Counted from the stretch's first letter, positions 1-9,424 are shown. The stretch is 51,054 bases of DNA from Teichococcus vastitatis (GCF_003604215.1 NZ_QXGS01000020.1:1-51054), one strand, 5' to 3'. A program made the numbers and translations. The notes: generated by a model not told the origin, from the sequence alone.

Positions 1-365
1 AGACCGGATACGTTGATGCAGACTGCCTGCGCCAGATCTCAGAAACCGCTTGCCGACGGGGCGGGCCATACGTTTTCAACCGCTGGCCATGCGCGGCGGG
101 ATGCCAGGCGTTCTCCGCCCCATTCGACCTGACCGGGGGACAGGTCGCCCATCTCCATGCTGGCCGCAGGCGGTACCGCGGGCGTGCCGGTTGCGCTGAC
201 GCATGGACATCGCGGCCTGTCTGGCCGGCTGGGCACGGAGATCCTGTGGCGGCGCCATCCTGCGCGAGCAGGCCGGGCGCGCGGCACCCGCCGACATCAG
301 ACCGTCATTTGACCTCGCCAGAACACCGGCTAGGAGGCGGCATCACCCCTGCCGAATGCGCCAGG
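1..365. other. Left edge without a recognisable gene
   Basis: Several short open frames cross this stretch on both strands, as expected at this GC content, but none gave a translation I recognise and none has a convincing ribosome binding site. An AGGAGG-like sequence near 331-337 lies too far from the start of the acetyltransferase at 366 to be its obvious binding site. The 5' part could hold the end of a gene that begins outside the window. Confidence 0.5.
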
Positions 366-884
366 ATGCCCGTGACCGTTCCGATGATCCCGACGCTGGC
401 GACGAAGCGCCTCATCCTGCGTTCCCCTGCCGAGGGTGACTTTCCCGCTTATGCGGCGCTCATGGCATCGACGCGCTCGGAGGGCATGGGCGGCCCCTAC
501 GACATGCGGGCGGCCTGGGGGATGTTCTGCCACGACATCGCCTGCTGGCCGCTGTTCGGACATGGCGCCCTGATGATGGACCTGCGCGCCACCGGACAAT
601 GCGTGGGGCAGGTGGGCATCAACCATGGCCCCCTGTACCCCGAGAAGGAACTCGGCTGGATGCTCTACGGCGATTTCGAGGGACACGGCTACGCCACGGA
701 AGCCGCGGCGGCGCTGCGGGCGTGGGCGGGGCGGACACTCGGTCCCGGCGGCCTCGTCAGCTATGTTGACCCGCGGAACAGCGCTTCCATCCGGGTGGCC
801 GAACGCCTCGGTGCCGTTCCGGATCCACAGGCGCCGCGTCAGGACCCGGACGACCTCGTCTTCCGACATCCCGTGGTGGCCTAG
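366..884 (+). CDS. GNAT family N-acetyltransferase (RimJ/RimL-like)
   Basis: This 172-residue protein has the layout of the Acetyltransf_3 branch of GNAT enzymes, which move an acetyl group from acetyl-CoA to an amine. It opens with the typical strand LATKRLILRSPAEGDF. A central GWMLYGDFEGHGYATEAAAA segment matches the acetyl-CoA loop and following helix. It ends with VDPRNSASIRVAERLGA, the usual C-terminal signature. I chose the ATG at 366; the ATG at 384 is also possible, and the frame is open back to a GTG at 246 whose extra residues look non-native. The substrate cannot be told from sequence. It stands alone, with no gene close by on the same strand. Confidence 0.8.
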   Translation: MPVTVPMIPTLATKRLILRSPAEGDFPAYAALMASTRSEGMGGPYDMRAAWGMFCHDIACWPLFGHGALMMDLRATGQCVGQVGINHGPLYPEKELGWMLYGDFEGHGYATEAAAALRAWAGRTLGPGGLVSYVDPRNSASIRVAERLGAVPDPQAPRQDPDDLVFRHPVVA

Positions 885-972
885 GCAGCGGCCTCAGCTT
901 CGGCCGTTTTCCGGCATGCTGGCGGCGGAGCAGGCCGCCTGTGCAGGCGGGGATCCGCGCCACGGCTTTCCG

Positions 973-1281
973 TCAGCCGGCATCGGGACCGATATAAGGC
1001 CGCGCCGCATCCAGCGCCGGCTTGCATTCGGGGACCTCGGCCTGAAGAACGGCCTCATAGCTTGCCATGCCCGTCCAGATCCTGATCGCCGTCGCGATGC
1101 CGTGGACCGGATTCTCGCTATAGGTCCTGGCCAGCACCGGATGTGCGGCCGACACGCAGGTGGACACCTCGCGGACCACGGCGGGAGGAGCGCCAAGCCG
1201 GGCCAGCCGCGCATCGAACTCCGCTTGTGCGGGCTCGAGGATGAAGGAACTGACCAGCATGAGAAAGAAATTATAGAGCAT
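973..1281 (-). CDS. Small hypothetical protein, 102 aa
   Basis: I do not recognise this protein. The start at 1281 is supported by GGAGGT five bases upstream; a longer in-frame version from 1323 lacks such a site. The N-terminus (MLYNFFLMLVSSFILEPAQA) is hydrophobic and could be a signal peptide with cleavage after AQA, or a membrane anchor. The remaining about 80 residues are mixed polar and hydrophobic, with two cysteines (in STCVSAAH and VPECKPALD) that could form a disulfide after export. It reads away from the orphan tctC. It is probably real because of its good start site and protein-like composition, but its function is unknown. Confidence 0.55.
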   Translation of the reverse strand: MLYNFFLMLVSSFILEPAQAEFDARLARLGAPPAVVREVSTCVSAAHPVLARTYSENPVHGIATAIRIWTGMASYEAVLQAEVPECKPALDAARPYIGPDAG

Positions 1282-1605
1282 CGGTGACCTCCAGCCGGCG
1301 GTGGAATCAGTCTGATCCGACATCGCACAAATGCCGGAAAGGCCTGCGCCAGAGGGGCCCGGATCGGGTCTCCCTCCCTAGATCGTGGCCGCTGGCGGCA
1401 GTGTCAATCTGCGGCGCGCCGAGAGGGCAGGGCCGGCGGCAACGGGCTGACCATGGTTCACGAAACAGCCCCGGTCGCGGTGTTGCTGCGCCGGGTGGTC
1501 CAAACTACCCCGGCCAAGCTCGTTTCGCCGCTTTCGGCGTTTCAAACCCCCGAAAGACCGTGCATCCTTCCGGGCAACGACAATGCGCCGGGAGGTTCAA
1601 CCATC
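1282..1605. other. Intergenic region between the small protein and the orphan tctC
   Basis: These 324 bases separate two divergent genes and should hold both promoters. I see no clear -35/-10 pair. A short inverted repeat TTTCGG...CCGAAA lies about 55-75 bases before the tctC start, and GGGAGG at 1590-1595 is the tctC ribosome binding site. An open frame enters from 1453, but the tctC signal peptide begins only at 1606, so the upstream codons are probably untranslated. Confidence 0.5.
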
Positions 1606-2595
1606 ATGTCCAGCACTGCATCCGGATTTCGCCGCCGCGGTCTCCTGGCCGCGACCGCTGCCGGCCTGTTCGTCCCCGCCCTGCTGCGCGCCCAGCCTGC
1701 CTGGCCCGATCGCCCGATCCGGCTGATCGTACCCTGGCCGCCGGGCGGCTCGGTCGACACGGTGACCCGCATCTTCCAGCCGAGGCTGCAGGAGGTGCTC
1801 GGCAAGCCGGTGGTCATCGAGAACCGCGGCGGCGCATCGGGCTCCATCGGCGCCGCCGAGGCGGCCCGGGCCGCGCCCAATGGCGATACCTGGGTGGTGG
1901 TCTACGACACCCAGGCCACGAATGAGAGCGTCATGAAGCTGCCGTTCCGGACCATGGAGGCCTTCGCGCCGGTGAGCCTGATCGCCACCGGTCCGCTCGC
2001 CATGGTGGCGCACCAGTCGACGCCCTATCACAGCTTCGAGGACGTGGTGGCGGCGGCGAAGCAGGCGCCGGACACGGTGAACTACGCCACCAGCGGCGTC
2101 GGTGGCCTGGCGCATGTGTCCACCACCCTGCTGCAGCAGGAGGGCGGCTTCCGCATGGTGCACGTGCCCTACAAGGGAGCCGGGCCCGCCACCCAGGATG
2201 CGGTTGCCGGGCATGTTCCCTTGTTCATGACCAACCTGCCGGCCGTGGCGCAGCACCTGAAATCGGGCGTGCTGCGCCCGCTCGGCGTCACCACGCGCGG
2301 GGAAAGCCGCCATGTTCCCGGCACCCGGTCCTTCGCGCAACAAGGCTTCGGCGATTTCGAGGCCCTGACCTGGTGGGCGATGCTCGGCCGTGCCGGCACC
2401 CCCGCCCCGATCGTCGAGCGGATGCACGCAGCACTGTCCCAGGTCCTGAGCGAGCCCGCCGTGCGCAACAAGATCGAGGAACAGGGCGCCGACGTGGTCG
2501 CCTCCAGCCCCGCGCAATGCGGCAGCTTCCTGGCGGCCGAGATCGAGAGATGGGGCGCGGTGATCCGCAAGGCCGGCATCACCGCCGATACCTGA
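1606..2595 (+). CDS. Orphan TTT-type solute-binding protein (Bug/TctC)
   Basis: This 329-residue protein is a periplasmic receptor of the Bug/TctC family, which binds carboxylic acids for tripartite tricarboxylate transporters. The start at 1606 is preceded by GGGAGG and opens a twin-arginine-like signal (GFRRRGLLAATAAGLF) ending near LLRAQ. The mature part begins with WPDRPIRLIVPWPPGGSVD, the conserved first strand and ligand loop, and carries VHVPYKGAGPATQDAVAGHV, the second conserved ligand-binding segment. Length is normal for the family. No tctA or tctB lies beside it; the next gene is a convergent MFS permease. It may work with a membrane pair encoded elsewhere or act as a sensor. The ligand is unknown. 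Confidence 0.9.
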   Translation: MSSTASGFRRRGLLAATAAGLFVPALLRAQPAWPDRPIRLIVPWPPGGSVDTVTRIFQPRLQEVLGKPVVIENRGGASGSIGAAEAARAAPNGDTWVVVYDTQATNESVMKLPFRTMEAFAPVSLIATGPLAMVAHQSTPYHSFEDVVAAAKQAPDTVNYATSGVGGLAHVSTTLLQQEGGFRMVHVPYKGAGPATQDAVAGHVPLFMTNLPAVAQHLKSGVLRPLGVTTRGESRHVPGTRSFAQQGFGDFEALTWWAMLGRAGTPAPIVERMHAALSQVLSEPAVRNKIEEQGADVVASSPAQCGSFLAAEIERWGAVIRKAGITADT

Positions 2596-2601
2596 GGGGT
2601 C

Positions 2602-2625
2602 AGGCCCCGGAGCCGCGCGGGGCCT
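2602..2625. terminator. GC-rich hairpin between convergent genes
   Basis: Perfect 7-bp arms AGGCCCC (2602-2608) and GGGGCCT (2619-2625) enclose a 10-base loop, six bases after the tctC stop and before the stop of the convergent MFS gene. No T-run follows, so it may be an imperfect bidirectional terminator. Confidence 0.5.
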
Positions 2626-2655
2626 CCGGACCTTCGTGGCGCGGCTCTCGCGCCA

Positions 2656-3870
2656 TCAGCCGCGGCCCCCCGCCAGGCGGGCGGCTTCGGCACTCCGGCC
2701 TAGCCGCAGCATGGCCACGCAGCCGAGGGCGGGGCCGAGCGCCAGCACGGAGAACGCCCCGCCCCAGCCCGCATGCTCCACCAAGACGGGCATGAGGTGG
2801 ATCGTCACCAGGGTGAGGGCGAAGCCAAGGCTGGTTTGGATGGTCAGCATCGTTCCGGTCAGGCCGGGCTCCGACAACTCCGCCACGCTGGCGGAGAATT
2901 GCGCCGAATCGGCAACAACGGCGACCCCCCAGACCAAGCACAGCGCGGTGCTCACCGCCGGGTGGGCGCCGAACAACAGGCCGGCCAGCAGGCAACAGGC
3001 ACTGGAGCCCAGCATGGCCATCACCGTGACCCGGACCCGGCCGAGCCGGTCGGCGAGCCGGCCGGCGGCGACGCAGCCCAGCGCCCCGGTGGCGATCACC
3101 AGGAAGGTGGTGAGCGCGGTGTTTCCCGCATCAACCGCCGCGGCGCCGTGATAGGCGGCGAAGCTGGCGGCCAGATAGAGCCCCACCCAGGTCCACATGG
3201 CATAGAGTTCCCACATGTGGCCCAGATAGCCGAGCGTGGCGAGGCGGGTGCCGCGGTTGCTCCAGAGCCGCAGCGCCGCGGCGATATTGAAGGGCGGGGC
3301 CGGCGCATGCCGCGGCCCGAGCCGCACTAGCGCCACCAGCGCCGCCCCGAACAGCGCGGCGAGCGAGGCGCTGCCCAGCGTCAGCCGCCAGTCGAGCCCG
3401 CCAAAGGCATTCGCCAGATGGGGAGTGGCCGAGCCCAGCGTCAGGCCGCCGACCAGGATCCCGACAACCAGCCCCACATCGTTCCGGTCCGCCCAGCCCG
3501 CGGCCAGCTTCATGCCGACGGGATAAACGCCGGCCAGGGCAGCCCCGGTGACGAACCGCGCCGCGACCGCCGCGTCCGCGCCCAGGGGCATGGCCAGGAT
3601 GGCGGCGTTCGCCGCCGCCCCGGCCAGCGCCGCCGCCGCGAACACGCGGCGGGGATCGAAACGGTCGGCGAGGCCAAGCGCCGCGCTCACCAGGGTTCCG
3701 CCCACGAAGCCCGCCTGGACGGCGCTGGTCAGCAGCGCCTGATAGGTCGGGGTGATCGCGGTCGCCTCGCGCGCCATGCCCGGCGCCGCCGCCGTGCCGG
3801 AAAACCACAGCGACAGCACCAGAACCTGGGCCGCCGTGATCAGGGCGATGTTGGCGGCCTTTCCGCGCAT
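2656..3870 (-). CDS. MFS transporter
   Basis: This 404-residue protein has about 12 hydrophobic segments and the residue pattern of the major facilitator superfamily. The loop LADRLGRVRV in the second half resembles the conserved D-R-x-G-R loop of these carriers, and a similar ADRFDPRRV follows the second helix. Charged residues are confined to short loops, as expected for an inner-membrane carrier driven by an ion gradient. I chose the ATG at 3870 because it opens directly into helix 1 (IALITAAQVLVLSLWFSG); the frame is open further upstream but that sequence is proline- and arginine-rich and looks non-coding. Substrate is unknown. It lies about 100 bases beyond the end of the TTT operon on the same strand and could be read through from it. 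Confidence 0.85.
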   Translation of the reverse strand: MRGKAANIALITAAQVLVLSLWFSGTAAAPGMAREATAITPTYQALLTSAVQAGFVGGTLVSAALGLADRFDPRRVFAAAALAGAAANAAILAMPLGADAAVAARFVTGAALAGVYPVGMKLAAGWADRNDVGLVVGILVGGLTLGSATPHLANAFGGLDWRLTLGSASLAALFGAALVALVRLGPRHAPAPPFNIAAALRLWSNRGTRLATLGYLGHMWELYAMWTWVGLYLAASFAAYHGAAAVDAGNTALTTFLVIATGALGCVAAGRLADRLGRVRVTVMAMLGSSACCLLAGLLFGAHPAVSTALCLVWGVAVVADSAQFSASVAELSEPGLTGTMLTIQTSLGFALTLVTIHLMPVLVEHAGWGGAFSVLALGPALGCVAMLRLGRSAEAARLAGGRG

Positions 3871-3973
3871 GGACGCTGTTTCTCCACCATGGCGGCCACC
3901 GATCCGGCGGGGCGGGGGCCGGCGGGGCGGGGAGCCAGAGATCGGCCATCCGCTCCCGCCGGATATGGAGGAG

Positions 3974-4975
3974 TCAGGCCTTGGCCAGGCCGGCGGCGCG
4001 CATCGCCTCGCCCATCGAGGCATCGGTCTCGGCCATCACCTTGCCGAAGCCGGCGCCGTCCGCCCAGTCCATGCCGAAGCCGCGTGACTTCATGAACTCG
4101 GAATACTCATTGGATTTGTAGACGCGCTGCAGCGCCGCGGTCAGCGTGGCGGCCTGTTCCGCCGGCAGCTTCAGCGGCGCGCCGATGCCGCGCCATACCG
4201 CGGTCTGGTAGTCGACGCCCAGGCTCTCCTTCAGGGTCGGGATGTCCGGGAATTGCGGGTCGCGCTGCGGCGCCATGATGGCCAGGCTGCGGGCGCGCCC
4301 GGCATCCAGCATGGCGCGCGCCTCGGGGATCGAGCAGGGGACGATGTCGATGCCACCGGCCACCAGATCCTGCATGCCGGGCGCCGCGCCGTTGGAGGGC
4401 ACCCAGCGGACATGGTCCGGCTTCAGTCCCATCGCCTGCAGCCAGCCGACCAGCGCCAGGTGCCAGATGCCGCCCTGGCCGGTGCCCGAGGCCTTCAGCT
4501 TGCCCGGCGGGCTGTTCTTGATGCCTTCCGCCAGCGCCTTGATGTCCTTGTAGGGAGAGGACGCGCTGACCTGCACGCCCGGCGCGTCGCGGTTCATCAG
4601 GCCGAGCGGCGTGTAGTTGGCGTAGGTCAGTTCGGTCAGGCCCTGCCAGTGCATCATGGCGATTTCCACCGTGATGATGCCGATCGAGTAGCCATCCGGA
4701 TTGGCCATGGCGATGGCGCTGTGGCCGACCACGCCGGAGCCGCCGGTGCGATTCACCACGTTGACGGGCTGACCCAGCTCCTTCTCCAGCAGCGCGGCGA
4801 TGATCCGCGCCGTGGCATCGGTGCCGCCGCCGGCGCCCCATGGCACGATCATCTGCAGCGGACGGCTCGGGTAGCGCGGCTGCGCCAGGCCGGGGCGGGC
4901 CAGGGTGCCGGCGGTGGCGAGGCCCGCGGCGGCGCCCAGGATGCCGCGGCGGGACAGGCGGGAGATCGGGTCCAT
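3974..4975 (-). CDS. TTT solute-binding protein (Bug/TctC), system 1
   Basis: This 333-residue periplasmic receptor has a twin-arginine-like signal (RLSRRGILGAAAGLATAG) ending near GLAQ and the Bug signature YPSRPLQMIVPWGAGGGTD at the start of the mature domain, followed by NVVNRTGGSGVVGH. GGAGGA lies seven bases before the ATG at 4975; an ATG at 4981 touches that site directly, so 4975 is the likelier start. It is the last gene of a tctB-tctA-tctC unit, 92 bases after tctA. Family knowledge says it hands a carboxylate to the TctAB channel. The ligand cannot be assigned. The frame happens to stay open far upstream through tctA, which is accidental. Confidence 0.9.
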   Translation of the reverse strand: MDPISRLSRRGILGAAAGLATAGTLARPGLAQPRYPSRPLQMIVPWGAGGGTDATARIIAALLEKELGQPVNVVNRTGGSGVVGHSAIAMANPDGYSIGIITVEIAMMHWQGLTELTYANYTPLGLMNRDAPGVQVSASSPYKDIKALAEGIKNSPPGKLKASGTGQGGIWHLALVGWLQAMGLKPDHVRWVPSNGAAPGMQDLVAGGIDIVPCSIPEARAMLDAGRARSLAIMAPQRDPQFPDIPTLKESLGVDYQTAVWRGIGAPLKLPAEQAATLTAALQRVYKSNEYSEFMKSRGFGMDWADGAGFGKVMAETDASMGEAMRAAGLAKA

Positions 4976-5067
4976 GAACATTCCTCCGTATGGATTGGGG
5001 CCGGCATCAGGCCGCCGGTTCCAGTTGATCATGGACGTTTTTCCATTCAACGGCCATGAACTGCAGG

Positions 5068-6585
5068 TCAGGGGCGATGCGCGGCGGCAATGGCGGCCGG
5101 CCGGCGCGCGCGCAGGCGCCGCATTAGCCAGGCTGCCACCGGCCAGAGCAGCGCGCCCAGGGTGACCACGGCCAGCACCGCCGAGATCGGCCGCTCGAAG
5201 AACGGCAGCAGGCTGTTGTCGGACTTGATCAGCGAGGTGACAAAGCTCTGCTCCACCATGGAACCCATGACGATGCCGAGCACCAGCGCCGCGACCGGAT
5301 AGCCGTTGCGCTCCATCACGTAGCCGAGCGTGCCGAAGAAGGCGACCAGCATCACGGCGAACAGGTTGTTGCCGGTGGCAAAGGCGCCCACGGCGCAGAG
5401 CAGCAGGATGACCGGCATGATCGAGGCCCGCGGCGCCCGCAGCACGGTGGCGGCGATGCGGATCATGACGATGCCCAGCGGGATCATGATCAGGTTGGCC
5501 AGGATGAAGATGATGTAGAGCGCGTACATGCTGGAGGCGCGCTCGGTGAACAGGGTCGGGCCCGGATTCAGCCCTTTCATGTACAGCACGCCGATGGCGA
5601 TCGCCGTGATGGTGTCGCCCGGGATGCCGAACAGCAGCGCCGGCACCCAGCCGCTGGCCAGGGAGGCGTTGTTGCTGGCGCCGGACTCCACCAGCCCTTC
5701 CGGATGGCCGGTGCCGAATTTCTCCGGCTCCTTCGAGAAGCGCTTGGACATCGCGTAGGACACCCAGGCGGCCATGTCGGCGCCGGCTCCGGGCAGCACG
5801 CCGATGATGATGCCCACGATGTTGCCGCGCATCATCGGCTTCGGGTATTTTTTGGTCAGCGCCCATTGCCCGGCCATGATGCTGCCGAAGCGGCGGCGCG
5901 GCAGCGGCGGTGGCTCGGCCTCGGCCAGGGCGCGCATCACCTGCGACACGGCGAACACGCCGACCAGCGCCGGCAGTGGCTCGATGCCGCCAAGTAGGTC
6001 GGTCATGCCGAAGGTGAAGCGCGGCGTGCCGGCCGGGTTCTCCATGCCGATGCAGGAGAACAGCAGCCCGAGCAGCATCGAGGCGATCGCCTTCACCGGC
6101 GAGGAGCGGGCCACCAGGGTCGCGCACATCAGCCCCAGCACGGCGAGCCAGAAATACTCGAAGGAGGAAAAGTTCAGCGCCACCTCGGCCAGGGCCGGGG
6201 CCATGACCAGCAGCGCCAGCGTGCCGGCGATGCCGCCCACCGCGCTGAACCACAGCCCGGTGCCGAGCGCCATCTCCGCCTGCCCCTTGCGGGTCATGGC
6301 ATAGGCTTCGTCGGTATAGGCGGCGGACGCCGGGGTGCCCGGGATGCGCAGCAGGCAACCCGGGATGTCGCCCGAGAAGATCGCCATGGCGGAGGCGGTG
6401 ATGATGGTCGCCACCGCTGCGATGGGCGACAGGTAGAAGGTGACGGGCACCAGCAGCGCCGTGGCCATGGTGGCGGAGAGGCCCGGCAGCGAGCCCACCA
6501 CCAGCCCGTACACGGCGGATGCCAGGATGGCGATCAGAACGTCGCCCTGCAGAACCAGGCGGAAGCCTTCCAGAAGATCGGTCAT
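5068..6585 (-). CDS. tctA: TTT large membrane subunit TctA, system 1
   Basis: This 505-residue integral membrane protein is the 12-helix TctA-type subunit of a tripartite tricarboxylate transporter. It shows the family's duplicated glycine-proline signatures: LVVGSLPGLSATMATALLVP near residues 27-46 and GIIIGVLPGAGADMAAWVSY in the second half, followed by FGIPGDTITAIAIG. Length equals the usual 500 or so. The start ATG at 6585 lies four bases after the end of tctB, with only a weak ribosome binding site, so translational coupling is likely. It forms the permease with TctB and works with the TctC encoded just downstream. Confidence 0.93.
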   Translation of the reverse strand: MTDLLEGFRLVLQGDVLIAILASAVYGLVVGSLPGLSATMATALLVPVTFYLSPIAAVATIITASAMAIFSGDIPGCLLRIPGTPASAAYTDEAYAMTRKGQAEMALGTGLWFSAVGGIAGTLALLVMAPALAEVALNFSSFEYFWLAVLGLMCATLVARSSPVKAIASMLLGLLFSCIGMENPAGTPRFTFGMTDLLGGIEPLPALVGVFAVSQVMRALAEAEPPPLPRRRFGSIMAGQWALTKKYPKPMMRGNIVGIIIGVLPGAGADMAAWVSYAMSKRFSKEPEKFGTGHPEGLVESGASNNASLASGWVPALLFGIPGDTITAIAIGVLYMKGLNPGPTLFTERASSMYALYIIFILANLIMIPLGIVMIRIAATVLRAPRASIMPVILLLCAVGAFATGNNLFAVMLVAFFGTLGYVMERNGYPVAALVLGIVMGSMVEQSFVTSLIKSDNSLLPFFERPISAVLAVVTLGALLWPVAAWLMRRLRARRPAAIAAAHRP

Positions 6586-6589
6586 GGCG

Positions 6590-7075
6590 TCACCAGGGCA
6601 GCGTCAGCAGGCCGTCGGGCAACGGCACCCGCAGCAGCCGGACAAACACCGCGTGGATGCCGATCGGCGCCAGCACCGCCAGCGGCAGCGCCAGGCGCAG
6701 GCGGGCGCCGAGGGTCAGGCAGACCACCAGGGTGATCGCCGCAGCGACCAGCAGGAAGCCCAGCGTGTCCACCGCCAGCATGTAGAACACCAGCAGCAGG
6801 GGTGGCAGGAAGGCGCGCCATTCCGCGAAGCGCGGCGGCGCCGCCATGGCCTCGCCCGGCTCCGGCGGCACCACCTCGTCCGGCGCCTCGAAGCTGCGGC
6901 CGACCCGCAGCGCCACCAGGGCGCCGCAGCCGATCAGCCCCAGGCCGATCACCATGGGAAAGACGCTGGGCCCGACATCCTGGCCCGGCACGCCCGGTTG
7001 CTGGGTGGCGCCATACACCGCCGCTCCACCGAGCGCGACCAGGCACAACCCGGTGATCCTGTCCGACAACTGCAA
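6590..7075 (-). CDS. tctB: TTT small membrane subunit TctB, system 1
   Basis: This small subunit of about 161 residues has four hydrophobic segments: LSDRITGLCLVALGGAAVYG near the start, VFPMVIGLGLIGCGALVAL, a long central pair (FLPPLLLVFYMLAVDTLGFL onward), and LALPLAVLAPIGIHAVFVRL near the end. The motif GPSVFP after helix 1 is typical of TctB. The likely start is the TTG at 7075 behind a strong GGGAGGGG; an ATG at 7105 is in frame but would put that site inside the gene. It is the first gene of the tctB-tctA-tctC operon. TctB is needed for transport, but its exact role in the family is not settled. Confidence 0.8.
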   Translation of the reverse strand: MQLSDRITGLCLVALGGAAVYGATQQPGVPGQDVGPSVFPMVIGLGLIGCGALVALRVGRSFEAPDEVVPPEPGEAMAAPPRFAEWRAFLPPLLLVFYMLAVDTLGFLLVAAAITLVVCLTLGARLRLALPLAVLAPIGIHAVFVRLLRVPLPDGLLTLPW

Positions 7076-7264
7076 AGCCCTGTTCCCCTCCCTGGCTGCA
7101 GGCATGCGGGGCGAAGCCCTGCCGCCTGTTCTTGCGGCGTCGATGGCGCCGGCCAGCCAGTGTGATGACCCTACAAGCGGATGGTCAAGCGCCGCCCGTG
7201 TCACGACATCGGAACAAGCCCCACCGGCGCCCCTGCGGGCCACGCGCCCGGGGGCACGGGCGGT

Positions 7265-9289
7265 TCAGGCCGCCAGACCGCGCATCCGCAGCAGGGCGGC
7301 GGTGTCGGGCATGCGGCCGCGGAAGCCGGTGTAGAGCCGCATCGGATCCTCGGTGTCGCCGGCGCTGAGCAGGTGGCGCAGCCGCGCCGCCATGGCCGGG
7401 TCGAACGGGTCGCCGGTTTCGGTGAAGCCGTCGAACCCATCCGCGTCCAGCACCTCGGACCAGAGATAGGCGTAGTAGCTGGCGGCATAGCCGCCGCCGG
7501 CGAACAGGTGCTGGAAATGCGGCGGGCGGTGGCGCAGCCCGATCGCCGTCGGCATGCCGATCCGCTGGAGGAACTCGGCCTCGAACGCCTCGATGTCCAG
7601 CGCGGCAGGATCCTCGAGCCGGTGCAGCGCCAGGTCGATCATGGCGGAGGACACGTACTCCACCGTGCCGAAGCCCTGGTTGAAGGTGCGGGTGTCGAGC
7701 AGCTTGCGCATCAGCGCCTCGGGCAGGGGCTCGCCGGTCCGGTGGTGGCGGGCATAGGCGCGCAGCGTGTCCGGCAGGGACAGCCAGTGCTCGTAGACCT
7801 GCGAGGGGAACTCCACGAAGTCGCGCCGCACGGCCGTGCCCGATTGCGGCAGGTAGCGGACCCGGCTCAGCAGCCCGTGCAGCGCGTGGCCAAATTCGTG
7901 GAACAGCGTCTCGGCATCGTCGAAGGACAGCAGCGCCGGCTCGGCGCGGGCGAAGTTGTTGTTGTTCACCACGATGGGCGAGACCGCCGCGTCGAGGTTC
8001 TCCTGGTCGCGATAGGAACTCATCCAGGCGCCGGAACGCTTGTCGGCGCGGGCGAAGGGATCGGCCAGGAACAGGCCCACATGGCCTTCCGCGTCGCGCA
8101 CCTCATAGGCGCGCACGTCCGGATGATACAGCGGCAGGTCGGGCAGCGGCTCGAAGCGCAGCCCGAACAAGCGGGACGCGGTGTCGAAGGCGGCCTGCTG
8201 GATGCGCTCGAAGGGGAAGAACGGCTTCAGCGCCGCCTCGTCCAGCGCGTGATCGGCCAGCCGCACCTTCTCGGCGTAGTAGCGCCAGTCCCAGGCCTGC
8301 AGATCGCCCTCCAGCCCCTCGGCACGGGCGACCTCCAGCAGCCGGTCGCGCTCCTGCCCGGCGCGGCGCCTGGCCGGCTCCCACACCTCGGCCAGCAGCG
8401 CCTCGGCCGCCGCCACGCTGCCGGCCATGCTGTCGGCCAGCCGGAACTCGGCGAAGTCGCGGTAGCCGAGCAGCCGCGCGCGCTCGGCCCGCAGCGCCAG
8501 GATATCGGGGATCAGCGGGCGGTTGTCATGCGCGCCGGGATGGGTGCCGCGCGCCACCCAGGCGGCATGGGTGCGGGCCCGCAGGTCGCGCCGGGCGGAA
8601 TAAGCCAGGAAGGGCTCGACCAGCGAGCGGGACAGGGTGACGGCATAGCCGGCGACGCCGCGCGCCGCGGCCGCCTCCGCCATGCCGGCGCGCAGGAAGT
8701 CCGGCAACCCTTCAAGGTCCCGCTCCTCCAGCGCCATGTGCCAGTTCTTCTCGTCATGCAGCACGTTCTGGCCGAAGCGGGTGTGCAGCGTGGCCAGCCG
8801 CTCCGAGATCGCGGCCATGCGGGCGCGTGCTTCCGGCGCCAGGGCGGCGCCGCTGCGGACGAAGCCGAGATGGGTGCGCTCCAGCAGCCGCGCCTGGTCG
8901 GGCTCCAGGTTCAGCGCGTCGCGCCGGCCATGCAGCGCGGCGACGCGGCGGAACACGTCCGGGTCCAGCGCCACGCGCATGCCGTGCTGCGCCAGGCGGG
9001 GCGACAATTCGCGGTCCAGCTCCTCCAGCGCCGGGCCGCCCAGGCTGACCACGAGGTTGCCGAACAGGTTGCCGACCCGCGCCAGGGCGCGGCCGCTGCG
9101 GGCCAGCGCCTCGATCGTGTTGCCGAAGGCGGGCGGGGCGGGGTCGCTGCCGATAGCGGCGATCTCCGCCAAGTGCTCGGCCATCGCGGCGTCGAAGGCC
9201 GGGCGGATATGCTCGGGGCGGATCTGGTCGAAGGGGGGTGCGCCGAAGGGGGTGGTCCAGGGCGCCAGCAGCGGGTTGTTCTGCGTCAT
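7265..9289 (-). CDS. dcp: Peptidyl-dipeptidase Dcp (M3 metallopeptidase)
   Basis: This 674-residue enzyme belongs to the thimet/M3 zinc peptidases. It aligns by eye along its whole length with E. coli Dcp (NPLLAPWTTPFGAPPFDQI at the start, RDFVEFPSQVYEHW and FAGGGYAASYYAYLW in the catalytic half). The zinc site HEFGH is at residues 464-468, with the third ligand expected in the ETLFHEFGHALH downstream helix region. Dcp removes C-terminal dipeptides from short peptides, mainly in the cytoplasm. No signal peptide is visible. The gene stands alone; its end is about 190 bases from the tctB start, and it is divergent from the VOC gene. Confidence 0.93.
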   Translation of the reverse strand: MTQNNPLLAPWTTPFGAPPFDQIRPEHIRPAFDAAMAEHLAEIAAIGSDPAPPAFGNTIEALARSGRALARVGNLFGNLVVSLGGPALEELDRELSPRLAQHGMRVALDPDVFRRVAALHGRRDALNLEPDQARLLERTHLGFVRSGAALAPEARARMAAISERLATLHTRFGQNVLHDEKNWHMALEERDLEGLPDFLRAGMAEAAAARGVAGYAVTLSRSLVEPFLAYSARRDLRARTHAAWVARGTHPGAHDNRPLIPDILALRAERARLLGYRDFAEFRLADSMAGSVAAAEALLAEVWEPARRRAGQERDRLLEVARAEGLEGDLQAWDWRYYAEKVRLADHALDEAALKPFFPFERIQQAAFDTASRLFGLRFEPLPDLPLYHPDVRAYEVRDAEGHVGLFLADPFARADKRSGAWMSSYRDQENLDAAVSPIVVNNNNFARAEPALLSFDDAETLFHEFGHALHGLLSRVRYLPQSGTAVRRDFVEFPSQVYEHWLSLPDTLRAYARHHRTGEPLPEALMRKLLDTRTFNQGFGTVEYVSSAMIDLALHRLEDPAALDIEAFEAEFLQRIGMPTAIGLRHRPPHFQHLFAGGGYAASYYAYLWSEVLDADGFDGFTETGDPFDPAMAARLRHLLSAGDTEDPMRLYTGFRGRMPDTAALLRMRGLAA

Positions 9290-9424
9290 GCCGGGAGTTT
9301 GGCGCAGGGAGGGCGGTGCCGGTCAACCACCCGCCGCGGCGGCCGGGCGGCTTTACAGCGCGCAGCGCTTCCCGGACGCTTCCGCGTCGCCGTCCTGATG
9401 CGGCGTGGAGAAGGAGCAGGTTCG

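Noticed and set aside
1-300. Transposase or phage remnant at the left edge
   Set aside because: No translation on either strand shows a transposase or integrase motif, and no inverted repeat ends are visible.
3974-6358. A possible TctC fused to an upstream domain
   Set aside because: The upstream half is out of frame with tctA and unlike any protein; the tctC signal peptide and ribosome binding site define a start at 4975.
7181-9424. A possible long N-terminal extension of the VOC protein reading antisense through dcp
   Set aside because: The VOC domain begins exactly at the ATG at 9425 with a ribosome binding site, and the extension is the complement of a conserved peptidase gene.
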